64,000 bases of DNA, from the NCBI RefSeq assembly GCF_002217475.1, contig NZ_MUHH01000003.1, positions 62,001 through 126,000 of the forward strand, in the 5' to 3' direction. Source of the DNA: Flavobacterium tructae (GTDB lineage Bacteria > Bacteroidota > Bacteroidia > Flavobacteriales > Flavobacteriaceae). The position numbers and the translations under genes are program-made. Below are positions 35,303 to 43,748 of the stretch, piece by piece. Numbering within the stretch: position 1 is the first letter of the stretch; each line of letters opens with the position of its first letter. The notes under the pieces are model-generated. The model searched no databases. It had not been told where the DNA came from and saw only the letters and a list, made by a program, of their open reading frames with translations.

Positions 35303-37564
35303 TTATCTAAAATTGTATCGCAATCCTAAGAATCCTCGAATGGTCTGGTTTTGTCCGTAAACATAAGTGGTGTCAAAAGTTAAACCATATGGATTATCCG
35401 GTGTAACCAATACTTTTCCCGCCGAATCATACTGTACATTTTTATCAAAAGGGTCATTCGTTCTCGAAATCAAAAAGGGATTATTTTGTTTCGGAGTAAA
35501 ATTCAGCAAATTTTTGATTCCCCCGTAAAGTTCAAAATTCTTCCAGCCTGTAAACGTAAACTGAATATTCTGAATGCTGTACCAAGGTGAATTTGGATTT
35601 CTCGGATCGTACTCATTCAACAATGGCAATTTCATCGGACTGTAAACATTTCCGGTGTAATCAAGCACTAAATTCCAAGGGTTTATTTTATACGAGACAC
35701 TCCAGGTTCCGGTAAATCTTTCGGTTAAGAACGGTCGCTGTGAAATTTTGTCCTGAACATTTTTATTATCTAAAACAGTCGCTCCTAAAATGAACTTTAA
35801 ACCATTGGTGAAATTGACATCAATATTGGTACTGATTCCCTGACTGAGAGCATAACCATCGATATTGTCGTAAATGATCTTATTGGGATCGGTTTCGTAG
35901 TCTGAAATGATTTTATTACTGAAACGTGTATAAAAAGCCGTTGTTTCGATTCCGACAAAAACTCCGCTGTCAAAGTTTATTTTCTGAATATAATTCAAAT
36001 TAACGTTTACTGATTTTTCCGGTTTTAAATCACTTTTAAGCACCACATCTCGTGATCCCGTAAGCGCTGCATGGTCTTCGGTAAACAAATTCACCACTCT
36101 GAATCCTGTTCCGGCATTTAACCTGAAAATCGTATTTTCATTTGCCTTAAAACGATACGCAAATCGGGGTGTAAAAATAGAACCATGAATAGAATTATAA
36201 TCGTATCGTGCCCCTAACAGAACCTGACTCTTTGGAGAAAACGTTATTTCGTCCTGAACAAAAATTCCCGGCAACCAGGTTTTTTCGGCATTTTTTGTTG
36301 CCGGCGTATTGTCGTCGTAGTAGGAATATCGGCTTGCTATTCCGACAAGGAAATCATTGCTTCCTATTTTTTTATCCCAGGTTAACTGCAGGAAGCCTAT
36401 TTTTTGATTCGCAATATACGACGTCGTTCCGTAACGGCTGTCCTGATAATGTACATTCCCCGAGAACGATAACATCAGTTTTTCTTCAAAAGGCAATTGG
36501 TAACTTCCAATTAATTCTCCCCTTTTCGTATAAATACTTTCACCATAAATTTCATCACCTCCACGGTATTTTCTTTCCCAACGAACATCTCCTCCCCAAC
36601 GGTCTTCATACATACCGCGTGCTGCTATGGTAAAAAGACGGTTGTCGTTTCGATGAAAACTCCATTTATTAAAAACCGAAATCCTTTTAGAAAGCGTCAC
36701 ATCGGTGAAATTATCGTTGTCTTTATCGATAACCTGATCGTAATTGAAATAGTTAACTCCTAAAAGTGAAGTCGCCTTTTTTCCGGCATTAAATTTCATT
36801 CCCAGATCGAGATTATTTTCTAAATACGTTGTGGTAAAATAATCTGCCGAAAAAACCGGAGCGTTTGTTGGATTCTTGGTGATAATATTGATTAATCCCC
36901 CAACAGCCTCACTTCCGTAAAGAGAAGAAGCCGGACCTTTTACAATCTCTATTCTTTCCACCAGAGAATTCGGAATTCCGGACAAACCATAAACCGTTGA
37001 AAGGCTGCTGACAATTGGCATTCCATCGATCAAAACCAAAGTATACGGGCCTTCGAGACCGTTTATATGAATGTCTCCCGTATTACAAACACCGCAATTT
37101 AACTGTGGCCGAACGCCATTTATGTTTTGAAGCGCATCGTAAATACTCGGTGTTGGATTCTTCTTAAAAAAAACAGGGGAATAAACCTCAACCGGAACAG
37201 CACTTTCCAAACGTTTAACTGCTTTTAAAGTTCCCGAAACCACTACTTCATTCAATTGATTGTCTGTATCGTCCAATTCAAAATCATACGTTTGAATAGC
37301 ATCCTTCCTTACGTCGATTTTCTTTTTTGAAGTCTGAAAACCTACTAGTGAAACCTGAAGCGTATAATTTCCAACCGGTACATTTTCGAAGTTATAATAT
37401 CCTAAACTATCCGTAACCGATCTGTATTTTGTTCCCACTAAATGTACGTTTGCCAACTGCAATTGATGGCCATCACCTGAAATAATTCCGGAAACAGAAC
37501 TGGTTTCCTGAGCAAATGAAAACTGCAAGTAAAAGAAAAGCAGCATCAAAAATAGTTTTTTCAT
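35303..37564 (-). CDS. TonB-dependent receptor with carboxypeptidase-regulatory-like domain and plug CxxC
   Basis: With the ATG at 37564 the protein has 753 residues. An upstream TTG (37588) would lie inside the -7 box. Signal peptide about 1-19, CarboxypepD-regulatory-like domain (about 22-100), TonB plug (about 115-230) and a 22-strand type barrel to the terminal FRGFLGLRYNFR. The plug contains NCGVCNTGDIHINGLEGPY with a CxxC pair (C157, C160), a subfamily feature shared with some haem and metal receptors. The transported ligand is unproved; proximity to zur, mntH and the CobW GTPase favours a metal or metallophore. Confidence 0.9.
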   Translation of the reverse strand: MKKLFLMLLFFYLQFSFAQETSSVSGIISGDGHQLQLANVHLVGTKYRSVTDSLGYYNFENVPVGNYTLQVSLVGFQTSKKKIDVRKDAIQTYDFELDDTDNQLNEVVVSGTLKAVKRLESAVPVEVYSPVFFKKNPTPSIYDALQNINGVRPQLNCGVCNTGDIHINGLEGPYTLVLIDGMPIVSSLSTVYGLSGIPNSLVERIEIVKGPASSLYGSEAVGGLINIITKNPTNAPVFSADYFTTTYLENNLDLGMKFNAGKKATSLLGVNYFNYDQVIDKDNDNFTDVTLSKRISVFNKWSFHRNDNRLFTIAARGMYEDRWGGDVRWERKYRGGDEIYGESIYTKRGELIGSYQLPFEEKLMLSFSGNVHYQDSRYGTTSYIANQKIGFLQLTWDKKIGSNDFLVGIASRYSYYDDNTPATKNAEKTWLPGIFVQDEITFSPKSQVLLGARYDYNSIHGSIFTPRFAYRFKANENTIFRLNAGTGFRVVNLFTEDHAALTGSRDVVLKSDLKPEKSVNVNLNYIQKINFDSGVFVGIETTAFYTRFSNKIISDYETDPNKIIYDNIDGYALSQGISTNIDVNFTNGLKFILGATVLDNKNVQDKISQRPFLTERFTGTWSVSYKINPWNLVLDYTGNVYSPMKLPLLNEYDPRNPNSPWYSIQNIQFTFTGWKNFELYGGIKNLLNFTPKQNNPFLISRTNDPFDKNVQYDSAGKVLVTPDNPYGLTFDTTYVYGQNQTIRGFLGLRYNFR

Positions 37565-37579
37565 TATTATAAAATTAAA

Positions 37580-37595
37580 TTTAGACAAAACTAAA
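37580..37595 (-). promoter_or_regulatory. Receptor promoter with a degenerate MntR-like palindrome
   Basis: On the plus strand TTTAGACAAAACTAAA matches 12 of 16 bases of the palindrome TTTAGACTTGTCTAAA found ahead of mntH. It overlaps a minus-strand -7 box TAGTTTTG (37586-37593), 22 bp before the receptor ATG. Binding here would block transcription. Confidence 0.4.
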
Positions 37596-37695
37596 AATTA
37601 AATTTGACAAATAGTGTTCCTGACGCAAAAAACTTTAATCTAACTTCAATTCAAGGTTTTGCAGCTATTTTAATCACATGGAATTGTTATCCGAT

Positions 37696-38610
37696 TTAAC
37701 CTAAAAATGATTCATCAATCAGTTCTTTATTCATCGAAGCCCCGGCAAAAGATCCGGAAGAAACAGCCATAGCAACAGATCGCGCCTGAATATGACAATC
37801 ACCACTGGCAAAAACTCCGGGAATTGTTGTTTTTTGAAACGCATCTACTTTCAACAAACCTTGTTCTGTCAATTCACAGCCTAAAGCTTCCGGAAGTGGG
37901 CAATGTTGCTCAAAAGGCGCTCTGAAATAAATAGCTTTTACTTCAATTGCCACTTGACTTTTGAAAATAAGCTCCTGAATATCTCCGTTTTCCTGTTTTA
38001 CGCCAGTAATCTCATCTTCTATAACCTTAATTTTATGTTGCTGTAAAATTTGAGATTGCGCTACGGTAAAAGTTGATTTTCCGTTCGTTAATATTCTTAA
38101 ATCCTTCGTCCAGTTCGAAATTAGTTTTGCATATTCGAACCCCATATCACCATTAGCGATAATTGCTGTTTTTTCGTTTTTGACCTCATAGCCGTGACAA
38201 TACGGACAATGCAATATTGAAATCCCCCAGCATTCGCTAAAACCGTCAATTTTGGGTAGTAAATCTTTTATTCCGGTTGCAAACAATAACTTTTTAGAAA
38301 TGAACACTTTTCCGAATTCTGTTTTGATTTCAAATCCTTCTTTTGTTTTCAATGCCTGAATCGCTAATCCGTTATAAAAATGAACCGTATCGTAAAAATC
38401 AACCTGAATTAAAGCTTTCGCCGAAATAACGGCAGGTTTTTCACCATCTTGTGTGATGAAATTATGTGAATAAGGCGTTTGTCGGTTACAAGGCAAACCA
38501 CTGTCTATCACCAAAACCTGTCGCAAAGAACGCCCCAGACTCATTGCAGCCGAAAGCCCGCTATAACTGCCGCCAATAATTATAACATCGTATTTATTGT
38601 TCTGTATCAC
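37696..38610 (-). CDS. NAD(P)/FAD-dependent thioredoxin-reductase-like oxidoreductase
   Basis: The 304-residue two-domain flavoprotein has the FAD motif GGSYSGLSAAMSLGRS near residue 13, redox pair CPYCHGYE (about 146-153), a nucleotide-binding segment with IIANGDMG, and the C-terminal GVFASGDC. CPYC replaces the CATC of classical thioredoxin reductase, so the electron acceptor may differ. It starts 12 bp after the CobW gene and is the last gene of the MerC-CobW-oxidoreductase operon. A role in supplying thiols to metal handling is inference. Confidence 0.88.
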   Translation of the reverse strand: MIQNNKYDVIIIGGSYSGLSAAMSLGRSLRQVLVIDSGLPCNRQTPYSHNFITQDGEKPAVISAKALIQVDFYDTVHFYNGLAIQALKTKEGFEIKTEFGKVFISKKLLFATGIKDLLPKIDGFSECWGISILHCPYCHGYEVKNEKTAIIANGDMGFEYAKLISNWTKDLRILTNGKSTFTVAQSQILQQHKIKVIEDEITGVKQENGDIQELIFKSQVAIEVKAIYFRAPFEQHCPLPEALGCELTEQGLLKVDAFQKTTIPGVFASGDCHIQARSVAMAVSSGSFAGASMNKELIDESFLG

Positions 38611-38622
38611 TATATTCTATTT

Positions 38623-39828
38623 TTAAGAAGTTCTTGGTATGGGAAAAAGATCTTTCTTAGGGAAAAATCCGTCCTGATAATCTACAATTTCATCTGCGGT
38701 ACAGAGGCATTTTTCAAGCTCGTTAAGAATTTCAGATTCTTTTATTTTCTGACCAATAAAAACAAGCTCATTGAGTCTGTCTCCGAAATTAGAAGTCCAC
38801 CGTTCTTCTATAATATCCTGAAATTCAACAAAATTATTAAAGGTCATTCGTTCGCTTAACGGCATGCTTGCCCACCAGACTCCGGCTCCTTCGGCTTTCA
38901 TTGATCCACCGGCCTGACTCCAGTTTATGGCTTGTTCCGGTCGGGATGCCATCCACAGCAGTCCTTTACTTCGAATGATGCTGGCGGGAAAATCGGATGT
39001 AAAAAAATTCCACAATCGATTGGGATGAAAAGGCCTGGGATCCCGAAATACAAAAGAACTAATTCCATATTCTTCTGTTTCAGGTGTATGAATACCTTCT
39101 AATTCCCGAATCCAACCCGCTGAATTTTCGGCTTCTTCATAATTGAATAATCCCGTGTTCATAATTTCGTTTGGATCAACTTTACCTGAAACCGAAGTGA
39201 TTATTTTCGCCACAGGATTCAGCTTTTGAATAGAAGCTCTCAAAAACTCCAATGATCTGATACTAACTAGATCTGTTTTATTCAAAATGATAACATTAGC
39301 AAATTCTACCTGATCTACCAGAAGATTGACAATCGTTCTATTGTCATTTTCAAGATCGGATAAGTTTTGCTCCCGCAGTGTTTTGGCCGAACCAAAATCT
39401 TTAAAAAAATTAAAACTATCTACAACAGTCACCATGGTATCGATGTAACTGAATCTGGACAAGTCAATATTTTCCTCTTCGTTCACAAAAGAGAAAGTCT
39501 GCGCTACCGGAATGGGCTCGCTGATACCTGTACTTTCGATAAGCAAATAATCAAACCTGTTTTCTTTGGCCAGTTTTTCGACTTCAAGCATTAAATCTTC
39601 CCGCAGGGTGCAGCAAATACAGCCATTCGTCATTTCGACCAGTTTTTCTTCCGTTCTGGACAAGGTATACTCCTTCTTCACGAGCTGCGCGTCTATATTA
39701 ACTTCACTCATGTCATTTACGATAACAGCAACTTTAAGGTTTTCTTTGTTATGAAGAATATGATTGAGAAGTGTTGTTTTTCCTGCGCCAAGAAATCCGC
39801 TTAAAACGGTTACGGGTAGTTTTTTCAT
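38623..39828 (-). CDS. COG0523/CobW GTPase, likely zinc metallochaperone
   Basis: The 401-residue G3E GTPase has Walker A GAGKTT (14-19), metal-binding GCICC (69-73), ESTG in switch region, a NKTD guanine motif, and a C-terminal CobW_C domain (about 285-400). Zur-controlled members of this family (ZigA/ZNG1-like) deliver zinc to client proteins under zinc limitation. It starts 2 bp after the MerC-like gene and shares the promoter next to the zur operators. The cobalamin-specific CobW role is unlikely since no cobalamin genes are nearby. Confidence 0.9.
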   Translation of the reverse strand: MKKLPVTVLSGFLGAGKTTLLNHILHNKENLKVAVIVNDMSEVNIDAQLVKKEYTLSRTEEKLVEMTNGCICCTLREDLMLEVEKLAKENRFDYLLIESTGISEPIPVAQTFSFVNEEENIDLSRFSYIDTMVTVVDSFNFFKDFGSAKTLREQNLSDLENDNRTIVNLLVDQVEFANVIILNKTDLVSIRSLEFLRASIQKLNPVAKIITSVSGKVDPNEIMNTGLFNYEEAENSAGWIRELEGIHTPETEEYGISSFVFRDPRPFHPNRLWNFFTSDFPASIIRSKGLLWMASRPEQAINWSQAGGSMKAEGAGVWWASMPLSERMTFNNFVEFQDIIEERWTSNFGDRLNELVFIGQKIKESEILNELEKCLCTADEIVDYQDGFFPKKDLFPIPRTS

Positions 39829-39830
39829 TA

Positions 39831-40178
39831 CTAAAGGTGTTTGTGGTTTTTATAATTTAGAAGATGTCCGATAATCATTCCAATACCGCCAATAAAAATC
39901 AGACCCAAATGAACATCCAGTATCATTTCACTCAGAATACTGATCCAAATCAGAGATATCGATAAAATCAAAGTTATAGCGACCAAAAGACTTGATTTTT
40001 TAATAATTTTGACAATTGCAATTAAACCTATTGAAGCAAAGGTCAAATCGATAAATGGATTATGGCTAATGCCCAAAGGCAAAATCGTAAGTAGCGGAAA
40101 TATCAGACAATGAACCAGACAAATGGCAGCACTTGAGATTCCTAATATATCGTAAAAAGGCGTCGTTGTTTTCTTCAT
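39831..40178 (-). CDS. MerC-domain small membrane protein
   Basis: The 115-residue protein has four hydrophobic segments and an early CLVHCLIFP motif matching the MerC family metal-binding cysteines in the first helix. MerC proteins move mercuric ions in mer operons; in Bacteroidota similar proteins sit with Zur and CobW genes, which points to zinc handling. It ends with KNHKHL, possibly metal-binding. It is the first gene of a three-gene minus-strand operon divergent from zur, with an operator overlapping its -7 box. Confidence 0.82.
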   Translation of the reverse strand: MKKTTTPFYDILGISSAAICLVHCLIFPLLTILPLGISHNPFIDLTFASIGLIAIVKIIKKSSLLVAITLILSISLIWISILSEMILDVHLGLIFIGGIGMIIGHLLNYKNHKHL

Positions 40179-40194
40179 TTTCAGTACATTTGCT

Positions 40195-40218
40195 TAATGC
40201 AATTATGTTGCAAATATA
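40195..40218 (-). promoter_or_regulatory. merC-like gene promoter overlapped by Zur-type operator 1
   Basis: TGCAA-N5-TTGCA occupies 40198-40212. On the minus strand the -7 box TATATTTG (40218-40211) overlaps it, and a TTG at 40238-40236 lies 17 bp further upstream, giving a good Bacteroidota promoter. Bound regulator would cover the -7 box. Confidence 0.65.
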
Positions 40219-40230
40219 GAATTTTATTTT

Positions 40231-40251
40231 TAATGCAACATTGTTGCGTTA
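40231..40251. promoter_or_regulatory. Zur-type operator 2
   Basis: A near-perfect 21-bp palindrome (left half TAATGCAACA, one central T, right half TGTTGCGTTA; one mismatch). It shares TGCAA-N5-TTGC with operator 1, covers the -33 TTG of the MerC-like gene promoter and lies 21 bp ahead of the zur start at 40272. Confidence 0.65.
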
Positions 40252-40271
40252 GTTTTTTTAATGCTCTAAAA

Positions 40272-40664
40272 ATGAAAACAACAAGAAATACAGCAGCAAA
40301 GACAGCGGTTCTAGAGATTTTTGACAAATCTAAAACCGCCTTGTCCCATACAGAAATTCACAAACAGATTGATGATTTGTGCGATCGTGTGACCGTTTAC
40401 AGAATATTAGACCGATTAGTAAATGAAGATATTGTTCATAAAATTGTGAATCTTGACGGTACCGTAAAGTATGCCAAATGCCATCATCATGCCCAAAGAG
40501 TACACATTCACAATCACGCTCATTTTAGCTGTGAAAAATGTCTCGAGGTCACTTGTCTGGAAAATGTAAAACCAAGCTATATTATTCCGCACAATTATAA
40601 AGTAAATGAGATAAACTTCACCTTGTCAGGATTGTGTCCGAATTGTTTGAATTCAAACAATTAA
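40272..40664 (+). CDS. zur: Fur-family transcriptional regulator, probably Zur
   Basis: I place the start at 40272, giving 130 residues; the longer frame from 40197 begins within operator 1 and lacks family similarity in its first 25 codons. The N-terminal winged helix (DRVTVYRILDRLV) is followed by a His-rich regulatory metal site (KCHHHAQRVHIHNHAHFSC) and two zinc-type cysteine pairs, CEKC and CPNC. The CobW and MerC neighbours and the TGCAA-N5-TTGC operator pair argue for a zinc-uptake regulator rather than Fur or PerR. A 22-bp perfect palindrome overlaps the end of the gene. Confidence 0.82.
   Translation: MKTTRNTAAKTAVLEIFDKSKTALSHTEIHKQIDDLCDRVTVYRILDRLVNEDIVHKIVNLDGTVKYAKCHHHAQRVHIHNHAHFSCEKCLEVTCLENVKPSYIIPHNYKVNEINFTLSGLCPNCLNSNN
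40641..40662. promoter_or_regulatory. 22-bp perfect palindrome over the 3' end of zur
   Basis: Each half is AATTGTTTGAA or its complement with no spacer; the palindrome runs into the zur stop codon. A partial copy, TTTGTTCAAACAA, recurs at 40716-40728 on the mntH -7 box. It could be a DNA operator for mntH or, less likely, an RNA hairpin. Confidence 0.55.
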
Positions 40665-40666
40665 GA

Positions 40667-40682
40667 TTTAGACTTGTCTAAA
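40667..40682. promoter_or_regulatory. 16-bp perfect palindrome, candidate MntR box
   Basis: TTTAGACTTGTCTAAA lies 2 bp after zur and just upstream of the mntH -33 element. Its size and symmetry suit a DtxR/MntR-family dimer, and mntR lies immediately downstream of mntH. Confidence 0.6.
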
Positions 40683-40689
40683 AATATTG

Positions 40690-40719
40690 TTGTGCAGATA
40701 TAATTTATCCCTATATTTG
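40690..40719 (+). promoter_or_regulatory. mntH promoter (TTG-N19-TATATTTG)
   Basis: -33 TTG at 40690-40692, 19-bp spacer, -7 box TATATTTG at 40712-40719. This is a full match to the Bacteroidota sigma consensus, 20 bp before the mntH ATG. Confidence 0.75.
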
Positions 40720-40738
40720 TTCAAACAACATTTTTACA

Positions 40739-42607
40739 ATGACCAAATCTTTAGAAGAAGTACACCAATCGGTTGCAACACAACATAAAAAAACAGGATT
40801 TAGAAAAATATTAGCCTTTTTAGGACCGGCTTACCTGGTAAGTGTCGGTTACATGGACCCCGGAAACTGGGCGACAGATATTGCCGGCGGAAGTCAGTTT
40901 GGGTATTCTTTACTTTGGGTTTTACTAATGAGTAATTTGATGGCGTTGCTGCTTCAGAGCTTAAGTGCAAGGCTTGGAATTGTGACTCAACGTGATTTGG
41001 CGCAGGCATCTCGGGAGACTTACTCCAGATCTATCAATTACATTTTATACTTTTTAGCCGAAATTGCTATTGCCGCCTGTGACCTTGCCGAAGTTCTGGG
41101 AATGGCGATCGGAATTAATCTTTTGTTTGACATACCATTAATCGAGGGGGTTTTAATTACCGTATTGGATACTTTCTTATTACTATTCCTGATTAACAAA
41201 GGAATTCGAAAAATGGAGGCTTTTATTATTGTATTGGTAGCGATCATTGGTTTCTCTTTTATATTCGAAATGATTTTTGCAGAACCTGAACTGGATAAAG
41301 TTATTTACGGTCTGGTTCCTTCAATTCCAAGTTCTGCCGCTTTGTACATTGCCATCGGAATTATTGGTGCCACGGTGATGCCTCATAATTTGTATTTACA
41401 TTCATCACTCGTACAAACCCGAAAATTCGACAGGACTCCGGCCGGAATCAAGCAGGCATTGAAATACAACTTTATAGATTCGACTATCGCCTTAAACCTG
41501 GCCTTTTTTGTAAATGCGGCCATTCTGATCCTTGCAGCGGCAACCTTTTACAAAAACGGAATGTTTGAAGTGGCTGAAATTCAGGATGCGCATCAATTTC
41601 TCGAACCTTTACTGGGAACTAAATGGGCGCCAATTCTATTTGCGGTAGCTTTAATTGCTGCTGGACAAAGCTCAACTGTAACAGGAACTTTAGCCGGTCA
41701 GATTGTAATGGAAGGTTACCTGAATTTACGCATCCAGCCTTGGGTACGAAGAATTTTAACACGATTGATTGCCATCGTGCCTGCCGTAGTAGTCATTTTA
41801 ATTTATGGCGAAAGCGTAACAGGAAAATTATTGATACTAAGTCAGGTTATTTTGAGTTTACAGCTTGGTTTCGCGATTATTCCGCTAATTCATTTCGTGA
41901 GCGATAAAACCAAAATGAAAGGTTTTCATATTTCAAGAACGACACAGGTCGCCGCATGGATTATTGCTTCGATTATAGTAACTCTGAATGCAAAGCTGGT
42001 ATATGACGAAATCACTTCGTGGTTGCAAAACTCTGATAATCCAACCGTTCTCTGGTTGACAGTAGTTCCGCTTGCCTTTGGATTTCTGGCTTTATTGCTT
42101 TACATCGTATTCAAGCCTTTTGTGACGAGAATAAAGTCAAATATCGAGAATCATTCTCCACATCATTTAAAATTAGTCTATACGCCAAAAGAAAGCTATG
42201 GCAAGAAAAATATAGCGATTACAGTCGATTTTTCTAAGGCCGATGAAGTTGCACTCAACAATGCCTTTGAACTGGGCGGAATCGATGCACAATACACCTT
42301 AATTCACATCGTTGAAACTGTTGGAGCTTTGATGTATGGAGGTAACGTTGACGATCATGAAACGACTATCGACGAAAAGCTATTATTAGAATACAAAGAG
42401 ATGCTGTCTTTAAAAGGTTTCAAAATCGAAACAGAACTTGGCTTTGGAAAACCCAACAGTGTTATTCCGGAAATCATCAATCTTGGTAATTTCGACATTT
42501 TAGTAATGGGAACCCATGGCCACACCGGACTAAAAGATATTTTGTTTGGCACAACGGTAGACAAATTGAGACACAAAATTTCTATACCTTTGCTAATTGT
42601 TAAATAA
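40739..42607 (+). CDS. mntH: Nramp-family Mn/Fe transporter fused to a UspA domain
   Basis: The 622-residue protein has an Nramp transporter (about 20-460) with metal-site motifs DPGNW in TM1 and MPHNLYLHSS in TM6. It imports Mn(II) or Fe(II) with protons at the inner membrane. Residues about 480-622 form a universal stress protein domain with the nucleotide-binding signature GTHGHTGLKDILFGTT near the C-terminus, so the domain may bind ATP and sense energy state. Ordinary MntH is about 410-450 residues. It has a strong promoter with palindromes upstream, and mntR follows 98 bp later. Confidence 0.93.
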   Translation: MTKSLEEVHQSVATQHKKTGFRKILAFLGPAYLVSVGYMDPGNWATDIAGGSQFGYSLLWVLLMSNLMALLLQSLSARLGIVTQRDLAQASRETYSRSINYILYFLAEIAIAACDLAEVLGMAIGINLLFDIPLIEGVLITVLDTFLLLFLINKGIRKMEAFIIVLVAIIGFSFIFEMIFAEPELDKVIYGLVPSIPSSAALYIAIGIIGATVMPHNLYLHSSLVQTRKFDRTPAGIKQALKYNFIDSTIALNLAFFVNAAILILAAATFYKNGMFEVAEIQDAHQFLEPLLGTKWAPILFAVALIAAGQSSTVTGTLAGQIVMEGYLNLRIQPWVRRILTRLIAIVPAVVVILIYGESVTGKLLILSQVILSLQLGFAIIPLIHFVSDKTKMKGFHISRTTQVAAWIIASIIVTLNAKLVYDEITSWLQNSDNPTVLWLTVVPLAFGFLALLLYIVFKPFVTRIKSNIENHSPHHLKLVYTPKESYGKKNIAITVDFSKADEVALNNAFELGGIDAQYTLIHIVETVGALMYGGNVDDHETTIDEKLLLEYKEMLSLKGFKIETELGFGKPNSVIPEIINLGNFDILVMGTHGHTGLKDILFGTTVDKLRHKISIPLLIVK

Positions 42608-42611
42608 AGTG

Positions 42612-42700
42612 GCTAAGGTTCTAAGCTGCTAAGGTCCTCAGGTTTTCTGTTAGAGTCCTTTAACTTAGCAACTCAGAACCTCAGAACCTCAGAACCTCAA
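42612..42700. repeat. Period-8 inverted arms between mntH and mntR
   Basis: The left arm (42612-42646) has CTAAGGTT-type units; the right arm (42661-42700) has CAGAACCT units, running to within 5 bp of the mntR ATG. Confidence 0.8.
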
Positions 42701-42705
42701 AAAAA

Positions 42706-43359
42706 ATGACTTTTTCAGAAGAAAACTATCTTAAATCCATATACCACCTTACGGCTTCTAACGATGCTGAAGTGAGCACTAATGCCATTGCCGAAATGAT
42801 GGAAACTAAAGCTTCATCAGTTACTGATATGCTTAAAAAATTGTCGGAGAAAGATTTAGTCAACTATAAAAAGTATCAGGGTGTTTCGCTGACGGAGAAT
42901 GGAAAGCTGGCCGCCAAAATGATTGTTAGAAAACATCGCTTATGGGAAGTCTTTTTAGTAGAAAAACTCAACTTTTCCTGGGATGAGGTTCATGATATTG
43001 CCGAACAGCTGGAACACATCAAATCGGAACAACTGATTAATCGTCTGGATGACTTTTTGGGAAATCCGACCGAAGATCCTCATGGAGACCCGATTCCCGA
43101 TGCAAATGGACGAATCGTCAAAATCGAAAAACAATTGCTTTCAGAATTAACAGAATATCAAACCGGGGTTTGTGTGGGTGTAAAAGATACTTCCTCAGAG
43201 TTTTTAAAGTATCTGGACAAACAAGGAATTGCTTTGGGTTCTAAAATTGATCTTTTATCGAAAGAATCATTTGATTTATCCGTTAAAATTAAGGTTGATG
43301 GACGGGAATTGTCTATTTCGAATAAAATTGCCTCAAACTTGTTTGTGAAGCTGGTTTAG
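42706..43359 (+). CDS. mntR: DtxR/MntR-family metal-dependent repressor
   Basis: The 217-residue regulator has an N-terminal winged helix (about 1-65; TKASSVTDMLKKL is the recognition region), a dimerisation/metal-binding domain (about 70-140; EDPHGDPIP is the typical metal motif), and a C-terminal FeoA/SH3-like domain (about 145-217). Its position behind mntH predicts Mn(II)-dependent repression of mntH. The perfect palindromes upstream of mntH are candidate binding sites. A degenerate copy ahead of the TonB receptor may extend the regulon. Confidence 0.9.
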   Translation: MTFSEENYLKSIYHLTASNDAEVSTNAIAEMMETKASSVTDMLKKLSEKDLVNYKKYQGVSLTENGKLAAKMIVRKHRLWEVFLVEKLNFSWDEVHDIAEQLEHIKSEQLINRLDDFLGNPTEDPHGDPIPDANGRIVKIEKQLLSELTEYQTGVCVGVKDTSSEFLKYLDKQGIALGSKIDLLSKESFDLSVKIKVDGRELSISNKIASNLFVKLV

Positions 43360-43412
43360 AGGTTTGTTATTCGTTAATGGATAAAGATTTTTTAGATCTC
43401 CATAAATGAGCC

Positions 43413-43690
43413 GAGCCTACGGGCTCTCAATCTTGTGGGAGTGGGAATTTATCGTTTGGACGGATTAAAATCCATCCCTACAAAATTAAAGAACGAGCCT
43501 ATGGCTCTCTTTTAATCATAGTTTCAGAAAACTTCAGAGAAATGGCAAATGATGTCGCAATAGATTTTAATTCGATAATCTGGAAACACACCATACCATT
43601 GAAATTCCAAAGGAACGGAACATATTGTAGCAATGGATTTTAATCCGTTGACCCAAAAAATGCAAAAATACAATAGAGTTCCATCGGAAC
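43413..43690. repeat. Orphan REP-like palindrome cluster
   Basis: The 389-bp gap between mntR and the next gene is filled by the same hairpin types seen next to the 2.4-kb RAYT: GAGCC-GGCTC (43413-43426, 43495-43507), GGATTaaAATCC (43462-43473), TTCC-GGAA (43604-43614, 43678-43690) and a CAATGGATT/AATCCGTTG pair (43631-43650), with spacers such as CCCTACAA. No transposase is adjacent. Confidence 0.85.
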
Positions 43691-43748
43691 GAGGCCTTTG
43701 CTTCAAACCATTTCTCTACACAATAACCGTAACGATAAATAGTATACT

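Noticed and set aside
40197..40271. 25-codon N-terminal extension of zur with three cysteines
   Set aside because: It lies over the two operator palindromes and lacks Fur-family similarity; ATG at 40272 gives the normal length.
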